A DNA stretch of 32,930 nucleotides from the NCBI GenBank assembly GCA_003170085.1, contig PMZT01000055.1, positions 1 through 32,930 on the forward strand, read 5' to 3'. This stretch comes from Planctomycetia bacterium. Lineage in GTDB: Bacteria > Planctomycetota > Phycisphaerae > FEN-1346. A model generated the notes under the pieces. That model ran no database searches, was not told the origin of the DNA, and worked only from the letters and a program-made list of their open reading frames with translations. Positions 8,581-16,860 of the stretch are shown piece by piece. Both the position numbers and the translations under genes were made by a program. How positions within the stretch are numbered: position 1 is the stretch's first letter; each line of letters begins with the position of its first letter.

Positions 8581-9733
8581 GCCGCAGGCGCGACTTCAGC
8601 CACCGCCACGGGCCCTTCAGGATAAGCCGGCGCAGGAAGAACCGGTACGAGAGTTCCGTTGCGGCCACCTGGAGATAGCGGCGCAGGACCTCGGGGTCGG
8701 CGGCCAGGAGCCAGGTGAAGAGCGACGGCCAGAGGTGCGTCAGCTTCGAGAGGAAGAGCGCGATCCGCAGATCCCGCCCGAACGCCTCGGCGCACCGCCG
8801 CTCATATCCGGCCAGCGACGTGCGAGAGAAATCGTTGCGGGCCGCGGCCGCCAGGGCCGTATCGGCGGCAAGCTGCCCGGAACGGATGGCATACGAAAGC
8901 CCTTCGCCCTGGAACGGATCGACACATCCTGCGGCGTCGCCGGCCACGAGCAGGCGGTCGGCGCACATCGGCCGCATAAGGCCCACCGCGGGGATGAAAT
9001 GCCCCCAGACCCGCACGCCCGTCATGTCGAGCCCCAGGCCGGCGACGAACTTGTCGAAGACCTCCCGCGGATTCTTGAAATCGGCCGCCACCCCGCCGAC
9101 GCCCACGCTGTAATATGTCCCGTGGTGGAAGACCCAGCCGTAGCCGCGGCCCGGATAGCCGAAACGGACGTCGATCATGTCGCGGAGAGCGGCGAACGGG
9201 TCCGGCTGCGGCACGGGCACGTCGGCCTCAAGGCAGAACGCCCGCTGCCGCGGCGTGTCGGCCGGGCGCACGGCGAGGCTGAGCCTGCGGTTGGTCCCCT
9301 CGCAGAGGATGGCGCAGCGGGCGGTTACTTCGCCCTCCGGCGTTTGCAGCACGACACCGTCGGGGCGGACCTCGAGCGACTTGACCTCCTGCCAGAGGAC
9401 CTGCGCCCCGGCCTCCTCCGCCTTCTTGAGCATGAAGTGATCGAACTTCGACCGCGTGACCAGGACGCCGATGAGCCGTTCGAGGCGGGCCTCGCCGAAG
9501 ATGGCGCCTAACCCGATGCGCGTGCCGTGAATCTCGCTGTCCACGAGTTCCGGCGGGATGGGAAAATCGAGGTGCGCCATCGCCCGGACCGAGAGGCCCC
9601 CGCCGCAAGGCTTCGTGCGCGGCATGGCGCGCCGCTCGAACAAGGCGACCACCCCGCCCTTCTGGGCCAGCCGCCGCGCCGCCGCCGACCCGGCCGGCCC
9701 GCCGCCGATCACCGCGAAATCGTAATGCGTCAT
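8570..9733 (-). CDS. Geranylgeranyl reductase family FAD-dependent oxidoreductase
   Basis: This 387-aa protein starts with VIGGGPAGSAAARRLAQKG (residues 8-26), the FAD-binding GxGxxG fold. It then has RTKPCGGGLS near 39-48, the cysteine-containing motif typical of geranylgeranyl reductases. GDAAGCVDPFQGEGLSYAI in the middle to C-terminal part is the second FAD-contact motif of this family. Members saturate prenyl chains of quinones, lipids or chlorophyll, or act as general flavin hydroxylase-like enzymes. A lipid or quinone target is plausible here, though the gene sits last in a minus-strand cluster with a TIM-barrel hydrolase, malectin-like lipoprotein and methyltransferase. It starts 27 nt after the hydrolase stop. 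The C-terminal tail is basic (WRWLKSRLRLIL), which may contact membrane. Specific substrate is not predictable. Confidence 0.85.
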   Translation of the reverse strand: MTHYDFAVIGGGPAGSAAARRLAQKGGVVALFERRAMPRTKPCGGGLSVRAMAHLDFPIPPELVDSEIHGTRIGLGAIFGEARLERLIGVLVTRSKFDHFMLKKAEEAGAQVLWQEVKSLEVRPDGVVLQTPEGEVTARCAILCEGTNRRLSLAVRPADTPRQRAFCLEADVPVPQPDPFAALRDMIDVRFGYPGRGYGWVFHHGTYYSVGVGGVAADFKNPREVFDKFVAGLGLDMTGVRVWGHFIPAVGLMRPMCADRLLVAGDAAGCVDPFQGEGLSYAIRSGQLAADTALAAAARNDFSRTSLAGYERRCAEAFGRDLRIALFLSKLTHLWPSLFTWLLAADPEVLRRYLQVAATELSYRFFLRRLILKGPWRWLKSRLRLIL

Positions 9734-9760
9734 GACGCTGCCTGATCCTCGCCGCCGGAC

Positions 9761-11764
9761 TCAGCGGAGTTCAATCACGAACGTTTCGCACTCCAGGGGC
9801 TTCAGCTCCTGCGTGACCGTGGGCGGGCCACCGGCCGCAGGCTCGCCGCAAGGCACCTGGCGACCGCTCGCCGTCCTGACGGCCACAGCGCCACGCGGAA
9901 CCGCCAGCCGCATCGTCACGGGCTTCGGCTCGGGGTTGGCCACGAGCACCCAGACCCGGTTGCCGTCGCGCCGCACCGTCCACTCCGGGCCGGAAACGCT
10001 GACCTCGGGCGGCGGCGGATCGGCCGCCAGGAGCGCCGGCATGAGATCGAGCATCTCGCCGCCGATGCGTGCGAGGTCCTTCCACCGTGTCTGGAACCCG
10101 AGGTGGTCGCGCTGAAGATCGAAGAAACTATAGTAGATAAGCCCCTTGGCGCCGCCGATGAGCGCCTGGTACGTCATCACGCGGATCTCCTCGTACGTCG
10201 GCGGCCGGTACTTCGACGGGTTCTCGTCCTTGTGATAGGTGGCCCAGTCGAACGCCTGCGGCACCTGCCAGACGGCGGCCGCGCCCGCCCGGCTCGTCTT
10301 GCGGGCCCACTCGCCGGCCATCGCCACGGGCTTCTGCGGCAACGGGTACGGATCGGTGCCCAGCACGTCGCACGTGTGGCGGTACTCGGCGAGCTCGTCC
10401 ACCTGGAACAGGACGGCCCAGGTCGGATGATCGGGGTCGAGCCGCCGCACGAGCTCGTAACGGGCCTCGAGGTCGTTGCGCATCGTCACGGGCAACTCGT
10501 CGTTTAGATACCACGCCAGGACGTTGGGATGCGTCCGGAACCGCTGGACGACCGCCGTCACCGCGGCATCGGGATCGGCGAACCCGTTGACGCCCTTGCC
10601 GGGGGCATACTTCGTATTCTTGTAGAGATCCTTGACTGAGTAAATAACCTTGACGCCGTGGCGCTGGGCCATGTCGAGCAACTCGCCGGCCTTGTCGAGG
10701 GGCATGGCGCTGAACGCGTACGGCATGGCGCAGTTGAACCCGGCCTCGGCCATCATCTCGATGTCCTCTTCCTTCAGCGTGCCAAAGTAGAAGCCGAGCG
10801 GGAAGAACGGCTTGCCGTCGACCACGGTGCGGCGGTGTGCATCGATGTACACGCGCGGCCGCTTGCCCGCCGGCAGGACGCTCCCGGCCAGCCGTTGCGA
10901 GGCCACGTCGCGCCCGCCCTGCTTCAGGACGACCTCCACCGTGTAATCGCCGACCTTGAGCGGGGCGCTCGCGAGTTCCAGGTCGAGCGTGCGGCTCGTG
11001 AACTTGTCCACGCGCTTCTCGGCCACCGGCTTCTCGCCCACCACGAGCCGGCAGACGAGCGCAAGGTCGCCAAACCCTTCATAGCCCCCGCCCGCCTGCC
11101 ACGCGTGGCCCTCGATGATCTCCGCCAGATCAACGCGGACGCCGAACGGCGCGCGCGGCTCGCCATCGAACAGGAGGCCGCGGTACGGCGGCTGCGCGAG
11201 CCACGCTTCCAGCGGCGGGCCCGCGAACTCGACGACCTCGACATCGTCGAACCACGCCTCGCCCGTCGTGCCCTTACGCAGGTAGAGCGTCACCCCCACG
11301 CTCTTGGCTTCCGGCGGGATCGGCGGCGTGATGCCGACGACGCGAAACCACTCGTTGTCGCCCTTGCGGCCTTCGGGATAGGTGCCGCCGATCCACCCCT
11401 TGGCACCGCCCCATTCCATGCAGATCGTGGCGCCCGACTCGCCGCCCTTGACGCCGCGCGTCCTGATCCACGCGGAGAAACGGTAGCGGCGGCCCGAATG
11501 AAACTCGATGGACTGAGTGGCCAGGCGGTACGTGGCCGCGTCGGTGCGGACGAAGTGCAGGCTGGCGTCGCCGCTATGCGCAACGCCCTTCACGACCTCG
11601 AACCCCTCGGGCAACTGCCACGGGCGCGGGCCGTCCTCGAACCCGGGGTTCCTGGCGAGGTTCGGCCCGGCCGGCTCCGCTGCGCCCGCCACGCCGCCCA
11701 GAGCCATCGTCAGCAGAAACGCCGCGGCCACCCAGCCGTAGATCACGTGCTTCTCTTTCGGCAC
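9761..11764 (-). CDS. Secreted CBM plus TIM-barrel glycoside hydrolase-like protein
   Basis: This 667-aa protein starts with GTG, preceded by GAAGGGA about 7 nt upstream. A signal peptide covers about 1-28 (AGA-A). Residues 33-182 form a CBM4_9-like domain (NLARNPGFEDG, SGRRYRFSAWIRT, WFDDVEVVEF). A beta-sandwich covers about 195-300. From about 304 a GH-A-like barrel begins: VVDGKPFFPLGFYFG, then AGFNCAMPY. LAWYLNDELP places a possible acid/base at Glu423. At the expected nucleophile strand the sequence reads AVWQVPQAF (about 497-505), with glutamines rather than glutamate. A small C-terminal beta domain (about 588-667) ends the protein. It may be a hydrolase with an unusual mechanism or a binding protein. 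It lies 77 nt after the malectin-like gene and 27 nt before the flavoprotein gene. Confidence 0.8.
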   Translation of the reverse strand: MPKEKHVIYGWVAAAFLLTMALGGVAGAAEPAGPNLARNPGFEDGPRPWQLPEGFEVVKGVAHSGDASLHFVRTDAATYRLATQSIEFHSGRRYRFSAWIRTRGVKGGESGATICMEWGGAKGWIGGTYPEGRKGDNEWFRVVGITPPIPPEAKSVGVTLYLRKGTTGEAWFDDVEVVEFAGPPLEAWLAQPPYRGLLFDGEPRAPFGVRVDLAEIIEGHAWQAGGGYEGFGDLALVCRLVVGEKPVAEKRVDKFTSRTLDLELASAPLKVGDYTVEVVLKQGGRDVASQRLAGSVLPAGKRPRVYIDAHRRTVVDGKPFFPLGFYFGTLKEEDIEMMAEAGFNCAMPYAFSAMPLDKAGELLDMAQRHGVKVIYSVKDLYKNTKYAPGKGVNGFADPDAAVTAVVQRFRTHPNVLAWYLNDELPVTMRNDLEARYELVRRLDPDHPTWAVLFQVDELAEYRHTCDVLGTDPYPLPQKPVAMAGEWARKTSRAGAAAVWQVPQAFDWATYHKDENPSKYRPPTYEEIRVMTYQALIGGAKGLIYYSFFDLQRDHLGFQTRWKDLARIGGEMLDLMPALLAADPPPPEVSVSGPEWTVRRDGNRVWVLVANPEPKPVTMRLAVPRGAVAVRTASGRQVPCGEPAAGGPPTVTQELKPLECETFVIELR

Positions 11765-11841
11765 GGCAAATTCCCTTCATGGCAGGGGCCTGCGCCACCC
11801 CCGGGCACGGACCGGTTCAGCTCAGCCGCCTCCCGGCGCCG

Positions 11842-12426
11842 CTAGTGGCCGAGCACCTCGATCGCGCTAATGTTCGGGTGCTGGACCTTCGGCGTGAACT
11901 CGATCGTGAGCTTGCCGTCGGCCACCACGACGCCCTTGAACTCCTTGACGACCGGCGCCGCGAACTTGCCGGCCTCCTTCAGCGGATCGAAATCGGCCAG
12001 GGCGGGCTTGCCCTGGATCGCGACCGAGAAGACCCGCTGGCCGGGCGCGTTGATGCGCTCGTAGGTCTCGCAGAAATGCAGCTTGACCGTGTATTTGCCG
12101 TTGGGCACGTCGAAGCAGTAGGCGTCCATGCCATAGCGCTCGGTCAGGTAGAGCGGCGAATCCTTCGAGCCGGGGATGGCCGCGATCGTCGTGCGCAACG
12201 TGACCTTGCCGCCGAGGGCGCCGTACTTCGCCCCTTCCTTGTACTCCTGGTCGGGCAGCCACACGGCGCCCTTGGAATCGGTGTAGGGTTTGTCGGCCCC
12301 GGCGTTGACGCGCAGGGCGATCTTCGGCACCTTGCCCTCAGCCGCCGGACCCGACCGGGTTGGCTCGCAACCCAGCAGGCCGATCGCCAGCACCGCACCC
12401 AACACCGCCATTGCCATCTGCCGCAT
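11842..12426 (-). CDS. Malectin-like domain lipoprotein
   Basis: This 194-aa protein has a lipoprotein signal peptide with a lipobox L17-L18-G19-C20, so it should be anchored in a membrane facing the periplasm or surface. The rest resembles a malectin domain: ALRVNAGADKPYTDSKGAVWLPD near the start, then YGMDAYCFDVPNGKYTVKLHFCE, and a C-terminal IEFTPKVQHPNISAIEVL strand. Malectin domains bind glucose-containing oligosaccharides, so a sugar-binding role is likely. The start at 12426 is chosen because AAAGGAAC lies 7 nt upstream and the lipobox is then at a normal distance; a TTG start 24 nt earlier has no support. It follows the methyltransferase-like gene by 20 nt and precedes the TIM-barrel gene, so it is probably part of one transcript. 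Confidence 0.85.
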   Translation of the reverse strand: MRQMAMAVLGAVLAIGLLGCEPTRSGPAAEGKVPKIALRVNAGADKPYTDSKGAVWLPDQEYKEGAKYGALGGKVTLRTTIAAIPGSKDSPLYLTERYGMDAYCFDVPNGKYTVKLHFCETYERINAPGQRVFSVAIQGKPALADFDPLKEAGKFAAPVVKEFKGVVVADGKLTIEFTPKVQHPNISAIEVLGH

Positions 12427-12446
12427 GTGATGTTCCTTTCGTATTG

Positions 12447-13538
12447 TCAATACGTGCCCATTTCGCGGCCGCGCTCGAGAAAGTACCTGTACGTTTCATA
12501 GCCCACGCGCGGCGACACGCTGTGGTCGGTATGGAGAATATAGCCGCTGCCGGCCATGGCCGCGGGGAGCTTCTTCGCGAGTTCCGCCTCGATGGCCGCC
12601 GTGTCATTCGTCTCAAGGGCGCGGATATCCAGCCCGCCGCAGAAGGCGATGCGGTCGCCGTAGCGGGCTTTCAGGCGTACGAGGTCCATGCCGGCCTTCA
12701 CCTCCATCGCCTGGAGGCAATCCATGCCCGCCTCGATCAGCCCGGGAACGAGCGGCTCGACGAACCCGCACGAGTGCACCACCACCGGCAGGCCGCGCGC
12801 GTGGGCGAAGTCGAACGTCCGCTTGTGCGATGGCCAGATGATATCCTGATACATCGCCGGCGACATGAACGGCCGCTCCTTGAAGCCCATGTCCTCGAAA
12901 AAGTACAGGCCGTCGGGCGGCCCCTCCTCGGCGAACAGGGTCTCCATCAGGCGGATCGTGAGGTCGGCATACACGCGGCACATGTCCTTGACCCAGTCGG
13001 GGTCGAGGGCCATGCCCATGAGCATGTGCATGTGGCCGCACACCGGGTGCATCAGCTCGAAGACGTTGACGCCGCCCCAGAAGAAAAAGAGGTCGCCCGC
13101 GCGGCAGGCGTCGCGGGTCCGGCGATAGGCCGCGAAGTCGATGCGGCGGCGATCGTTGGCCGTGTTCAAGAGGTGCGGCCGGATATGCTCTTCCCACCCG
13201 GCGCGGTCCTTCACGAGAAAGTCGACGTGCTCGGGCGTGCCGCTCCGCGCCTTCCACCAGCGGAGGACCGCCCCGTTGCCGCTGCGCACGAGCTTCGACT
13301 CCCCGGTCTCCTCGAGAATCTCCTCCTTGTAATCCAGGTCGGCCACGCTGTTGAAGCACCATTGGACGCGGAGGTCGTAGCCGAAATGGTCCTCGAGCAA
13401 CTCGTCCTTGGCCAGGTGCCCCTGCTCGGCCCATATCTTCTGCGTATCGTCCCAGAAACTCTCGTACGTGCCGATGCGGTCCACCGGCTGCCGCTTGAGA
13501 ATGCGGGCGATGCGTTCGCGGGAGGTGAGTGGCGCCAT
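12447..13538 (-). CDS. MtaA/CmuA-type methyltransferase in the uroporphyrinogen decarboxylase superfamily
   Basis: This 363-aa protein starts TSRERIARILKRQPVDRIG, the usual opening of the URO-D superfamily. It carries VVHSCG with His255 and Cys257 and a later FCGG with Cys300. This is the H-x-C-x(n)-C zinc-ligand pattern of the MtaA/MtbA/CmuA methyltransferase branch rather than true HemE. Such enzymes transfer methyl groups between a corrinoid protein and a thiol, often coenzyme M or tetrahydrofolate partners. No corrinoid protein is visible in this window. The start at 13538 has AGGAGA about 5 nt upstream; a longer frame lacks this. It is the first gene of a minus-strand cluster with malectin-like lipoprotein, TIM-barrel protein and flavoprotein. 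Length fits the family (about 340-370). Assignment to the superfamily is firm, the reaction is inferred. Confidence 0.82.
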   Translation of the reverse strand: MAPLTSRERIARILKRQPVDRIGTYESFWDDTQKIWAEQGHLAKDELLEDHFGYDLRVQWCFNSVADLDYKEEILEETGESKLVRSGNGAVLRWWKARSGTPEHVDFLVKDRAGWEEHIRPHLLNTANDRRRIDFAAYRRTRDACRAGDLFFFWGGVNVFELMHPVCGHMHMLMGMALDPDWVKDMCRVYADLTIRLMETLFAEEGPPDGLYFFEDMGFKERPFMSPAMYQDIIWPSHKRTFDFAHARGLPVVVHSCGFVEPLVPGLIEAGMDCLQAMEVKAGMDLVRLKARYGDRIAFCGGLDIRALETNDTAAIEAELAKKLPAAMAGSGYILHTDHSVSPRVGYETYRYFLERGREMGTY

Positions 13539-13560
13539 GGGTTCTCCTGATTCCGGCCAG

Positions 13561-13589
13561 ATTCTCGCACTGAACGCGGGAAAATGCAA
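13561..13589 (-). promoter_or_regulatory. Candidate promoter of the methyltransferase-malectin-hydrolase cluster
   Basis: On the minus strand TTGCAT (13589-13584) and GAGAAT (13566-13561) are separated by 17 nt. Transcription would begin near 13554, about 16 nt before the ATG at 13538, with the AGGAGA ribosome binding site inside this short leader. Both hexamers deviate from consensus, so this is only moderately supported. Confidence 0.45.
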
Positions 13590-13620
13590 GGCGGACGGTT
13601 GCCTGGCACCACGAAGAATC

Positions 13621-13761
13621 TAACCGCGGAGACCGCGGAGACCGCAGAGAAAAACAGAAACGACTTAGGATTGGGAAAAACGGAAAAATGACAGATTTTG
13701 TTCTTTTGTTTTCTTCTTATCTCTCCGTTTTTCTCCGCGATCTCTGCGTGCTCTGCGGTTA
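13621..13761. repeat. CCGCAGAG-type inverted repeat between divergent genes
   Basis: The left arm begins TAACCGCGGAGACCGCGGAG and the right arm, read on the other strand, begins TAACCGCAGAGCACGCAGAG. Each arm holds a short unit (CCGC[AG]GAG) repeated about every 10 nt and then A-rich sequence. The roughly 70-nt centre is AT-rich. Closely related CCGCAGAG/GCAGAGA dispersed repeats are common in planctomycete and other environmental genomes. It lies in the 404-nt divergent gap between the methyltransferase and the second PQQ-like gene. It could be a non-autonomous mobile palindrome. Confidence 0.8.
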
Positions 13762-13850
13762 ATCTGAACGGTCGAGGCCGCCGCGCGCCACCGCGCCCTC
13801 CCGCCCCGACGGGAAACAACCGCAACGCAAGTGGCTCTCCTGCGTTTTCG

Positions 13851-13879
13851 TTGACGCCGCCGGGCGATTATCGTACAAA
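13851..13879 (+). promoter_or_regulatory. Candidate promoter of the second PQQ-like gene
   Basis: TTGACG (13851-13856) is followed after 17 nt by TACAAA (13874-13879). The transcript would start near 13886, leaving a leader of about 57 nt before the ATG at 13943. The element lies beyond the inverted repeat at 13621-13761 and is not part of it. Confidence 0.5.
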
Positions 13880-13942
13880 CCACTGAGCCGCCATTTCGAA
13901 AGAGCGCGCCACGGAACGGTAAACCGAGCGAAGGAGCACTGT

Positions 13943-15244
13943 ATGCGTCATCTGGGCCTGGCCGTCGCAGCCGTCGCTGTCCTGATCATGATCCCGGCGT
14001 GGGTGATTTCCACGTCGCCCGATTCGCAGGCGGCGCTCACGCCGCGCGCGCCGGCGGCCAAGGCGCCGGCGGCCGGAGCCGCGACCGAAGGCGAGTGGCC
14101 GTGTTTCCACGGTCCGGCTCGCGACGCCCGGTCGCCCGACAAGGGCCTCCTGAAAGAGTGGCCCGCCGGCGGCCCGGCCCTCGTGTGGAAGTACGACGGC
14201 GTCGGCCAGGGGTTCTCCAGCATCGCGGTGAGCGGCGGCATGGTCTACACCAGCGGCGACGTCGGCGGCCGCTTCGTCGTCTTCGGTCTCGACATGGACG
14301 GCAAGCCCCAGTTGAAGATCGACCACGATGACGCGTGGACCCAGAGCAGCAACCTTGGCGCACGCTCCACGCCGACGATCGACGGCGGCAACCTGTACAT
14401 CGAATCGGGCAAGGGCCTCGTGGGCTGCTACGATGCCAAGGCAGGCGGCAAGAAGTGGACGGTGAGCCTGAGCCAGTTCGGAGGCAAGCGCGGCGGATGG
14501 GGCTACGCCGAATCGGTCCTCATCGAGGGGAACATGGCGGTGGTCACGCCCGGCGGCAGCAAGTGCATCGTGGCCCTCAACAAGATGACCGGCCAGCCGA
14601 TCTGGGCCAGCAGCGGCTTCTCAGCCGGGGCACAGTACGGCGGGTGCGCGCCATTCACGTTCCAGGACGTGCCGCTCATTGCCGCGGGCACGGACGCCGG
14701 CCTGGTGTGCGTGGATGGACGCAGCGGCGCCCTCATCTTCTCGAACGACTGGTCCGCCAAGAACACCGCCAACTGCCCTACCCCGGTCTACAGCGACGGC
14801 CACGTTTTCTGGGCGAACGGGTACGGCAAGGGCGGCATCTGCATGCAACTGGCCGCGGCCGGCGGCAAGATCGCCGCGCAGCAGGCCTGGACGACGACGG
14901 ACATGGTCTGCCACCACGGCGGTTACATCATAGATAATGGCTATATCTACGGCGACAACGGCGGCGGCGTGACCTGCCTCGAGCTCAAGACCGGCAAGGT
15001 GATGTGGAAGAACAAGGGCGTGGGCAAAGGTTCCGTCCTCTGGGCCGACGGCATGCTTTACCTCTTCAGCGAGCGCGGCGGCAAGGCCGCCCTGGCCACC
15101 TGCTCGCCCGAGGGGATGCAGATGAAGGGCGAGTTCAGCGTCGCCGGCAACGGCCCGTCGTGGGCGCACCCGGTCGTCATCGGCGGCCGCCTGTACCTGC
15201 GGTACGACACGAACCTTTACTGCTACGATGTGAAGGCGAAATAG
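13943..15244 (+). CDS. PQQ-like beta-propeller repeat protein, membrane-anchored or secreted
   Basis: This 433-aa protein starts with a hydrophobic segment (residues 3-23) and an Ala/Pro-rich linker to about 48. It then reads GEWPCFHGPARDARSPDKG, the common start of planctomycete PQQ-like repeat proteins. Propeller blades follow, with VWKYDGVGQGFSSIAVSGGMVY, GKKWTVSLSQFGG and GKVMWKNKGVGKGSV, and strand patterns such as GNLYIESGKGLVGCYDAKAGG. It is likely an eight-bladed propeller of the BamB/PQQ_2 type acting outside the cytoplasm. No enzyme signature is evident. An AAGGAGC ribosome binding site lies about 6 nt before the ATG. It is divergent from the methyltransferase cluster and convergent with the MATE gene; the 66-nt gap shows no clear terminator. 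It is not closely similar to the other propeller at 3062-4369. Confidence 0.85.
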   Translation: MRHLGLAVAAVAVLIMIPAWVISTSPDSQAALTPRAPAAKAPAAGAATEGEWPCFHGPARDARSPDKGLLKEWPAGGPALVWKYDGVGQGFSSIAVSGGMVYTSGDVGGRFVVFGLDMDGKPQLKIDHDDAWTQSSNLGARSTPTIDGGNLYIESGKGLVGCYDAKAGGKKWTVSLSQFGGKRGGWGYAESVLIEGNMAVVTPGGSKCIVALNKMTGQPIWASSGFSAGAQYGGCAPFTFQDVPLIAAGTDAGLVCVDGRSGALIFSNDWSAKNTANCPTPVYSDGHVFWANGYGKGGICMQLAAAGGKIAAQQAWTTTDMVCHHGGYIIDNGYIYGDNGGGVTCLELKTGKVMWKNKGVGKGSVLWADGMLYLFSERGGKAALATCSPEGMQMKGEFSVAGNGPSWAHPVVIGGRLYLRYDTNLYCYDVKAK

Positions 15245-15310
15245 CCCCGCGGCACCCGTCGGACTGTTGAGCGGAGTTCTTACGACCTTGCTGCGCGCCG
15301 CGCGGCGGCC

Positions 15311-16759
15311 TCACGGCGGCGGCAGGAGGCCCGCCTCGTCGGTCACGACGAGCATGGCGGGTTCCTTGACCACGGTCATGCTCTTCCACTTGCCGCGCAG
15401 GAACCGCACCCACATCACCAGCCCCAGGAGCATGATGTAGGCGGTCGCGACGCTCCAGGGTCCCAGGGTGCCCCACTCGGGCCACGTCCACGCCACAAAC
15501 GCCGACCCGCCGATCCCCAGCACGTAGGCCAGCGCCAGTTGCATGATGCCCGGCCACAGGGTGTCGCCGGCCCCGCGCAGGGCGCCGATGAAGATGACGT
15601 TCAGCGCGTCGAACGCCTGGCAGATAAGCATGAAGATGAACACCTTCGTGGCCGCCGCCTGGATGGCCGGGTCGTGATGCTCGTTGAACAGGCGCACCAG
15701 CCCGTCGCGGAACAGCCACATGAACACGCCGGCCGAGACCATGTACACCTCAACCAGGATGAGCGCCGCGTGGGCCCGCCGCCAGGCCAGCCACGGCTGC
15801 CGCGCGCCGCAACAGCGCCCCACGATCGCCGCGGCGGCAAAGCCGACCCCCAGCGCCGGCATGAAGCAGAACTGCCAGTAGCTGAAGAGGATGCCGCCGG
15901 CGGTCAGGTCGACGAGGCCGAACCCGCCGATGATATACGCCATGAAAAGCGCCCACATCAGGATGTCGCCGAGGAACATCGCGCCGGCCGGAATGCCGAT
16001 CTTCAGCAGCTCGAGCATCGCCTGCCCTGAGAGCCGCCACTGCCGCCAGACCTGGTACTCGCGGGCGTACTTCCCCATTCCGAAAACGCCGAAGAGCACG
16101 AGCATCTGCACCGCGGAACCGACGACGCTCGCGATGCCGGCACCCTTCAGCCCGAGCTGGGGCATGCCCAGCTTGCCGAAGATGAGGACGTACGCCACCA
16201 CAAAGTTCACCACGTTCCCCGCCACACCCGAGATCAGCGGGTAGACCGGCTTGTGGATGCCGAGGAAGAAGTTGGTGATGGCGTTGGAGGAGAGCGCGAA
16301 TACCGAGCCCGCGATCAGGATCCGGAAATACGCGGTCTCGAGGTTGATGACGGCCTCTTCGTGCGGGAACAGCGTAAATAGCCACCGCGCCGGGAGGATC
16401 AGAAGGGCCAGCCCCGCGGCCGCGATCCACGACAGCCACAGGCCCTGCCACCCGTACAGCGCCGCCCGCTCCTTCTGCCCCGCGCCCAGGTTCTGCGACG
16501 CGAATGTGCTGACGCAGCCGAGGACGCCCATGAACAGGCTGAGGGGCACGAACGACCACAGGCCCGCGACGGCCTGGGCCGAGAGCGACTCGGGGTTGAC
16601 CATCGAGACCATCAGGCGGTCGACGAACTGCATGATCGAGAAACTGACCGTGCTGAGAACCGCCGGGATCGACAGGCGCACGACCTCGCCCATCCCCCAC
16701 CATCGCGCGGGATCGCGCTGGAGGTCCTCGATCGGTAGGTTTTGCGTCGCTTCCGCCAT
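15311..16759 (-). CDS. MATE family multidrug/toxin exporter
   Basis: This 482-aa protein has about twelve hydrophobic segments and two homologous halves. The first half has STVSFSIMQFVDRLMVS and SAQAVAGLWSFVPLSLFMGVLGCVSTFASQNLGAG, the usual MATE opening with the conserved SQNLGAG motif. The second half includes GIPAGAMFLGDILMWALFM and later GAARGAGDT-like sequence (IGALRGAGDTLWPGI), matching the second-half signature. MATE transporters export cationic drugs or metabolites using a Na+ or H+ gradient at the cytoplasmic membrane. The start at 16759 has AAGGCAG upstream and a good promoter about 30 nt before it. It is convergent with the second PQQ-like gene and divergent from the ribE operon, so it is transcribed alone. 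The substrate cannot be inferred. Confidence 0.93.
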   Translation of the reverse strand: MAEATQNLPIEDLQRDPARWWGMGEVVRLSIPAVLSTVSFSIMQFVDRLMVSMVNPESLSAQAVAGLWSFVPLSLFMGVLGCVSTFASQNLGAGQKERAALYGWQGLWLSWIAAAGLALLILPARWLFTLFPHEEAVINLETAYFRILIAGSVFALSSNAITNFFLGIHKPVYPLISGVAGNVVNFVVAYVLIFGKLGMPQLGLKGAGIASVVGSAVQMLVLFGVFGMGKYAREYQVWRQWRLSGQAMLELLKIGIPAGAMFLGDILMWALFMAYIIGGFGLVDLTAGGILFSYWQFCFMPALGVGFAAAAIVGRCCGARQPWLAWRRAHAALILVEVYMVSAGVFMWLFRDGLVRLFNEHHDPAIQAAATKVFIFMLICQAFDALNVIFIGALRGAGDTLWPGIMQLALAYVLGIGGSAFVAWTWPEWGTLGPWSVATAYIMLLGLVMWVRFLRGKWKSMTVVKEPAMLVVTDEAGLLPPP

Positions 16760-16789
16760 GCCGTCTGCCTTAACGAACGATTTTCGGCA

Positions 16790-16817
16790 AGTATAACCGC
16801 CGCGCGAGACCGTTCAA
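16790..16817 (-). promoter_or_regulatory. Promoter of the MATE exporter
   Basis: On the minus strand TTGAAC (16817-16812) and TATACT (16795-16790) are separated by 16 nt. The predicted start lies near 16783, leaving a leader of about 24 nt with AAGGCAG as ribosome binding site. The -10 is near-consensus. Confidence 0.6.
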
Positions 16818-16860
16818 TCGGCAATCCATGGCCGTATTGTGCCGATCCCAGGCGTCTTGT

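Noticed and set aside
12447-13538. True uroporphyrinogen decarboxylase (hemE)
   Set aside because: The HxC...C zinc pattern fits the MtaA/CmuA branch, and the HemE N-terminal signature RQAGR is missing.
13621-13761. CRISPR array
   Set aside because: The 10-nt units have no unique spacers between them and form two inverted arms.
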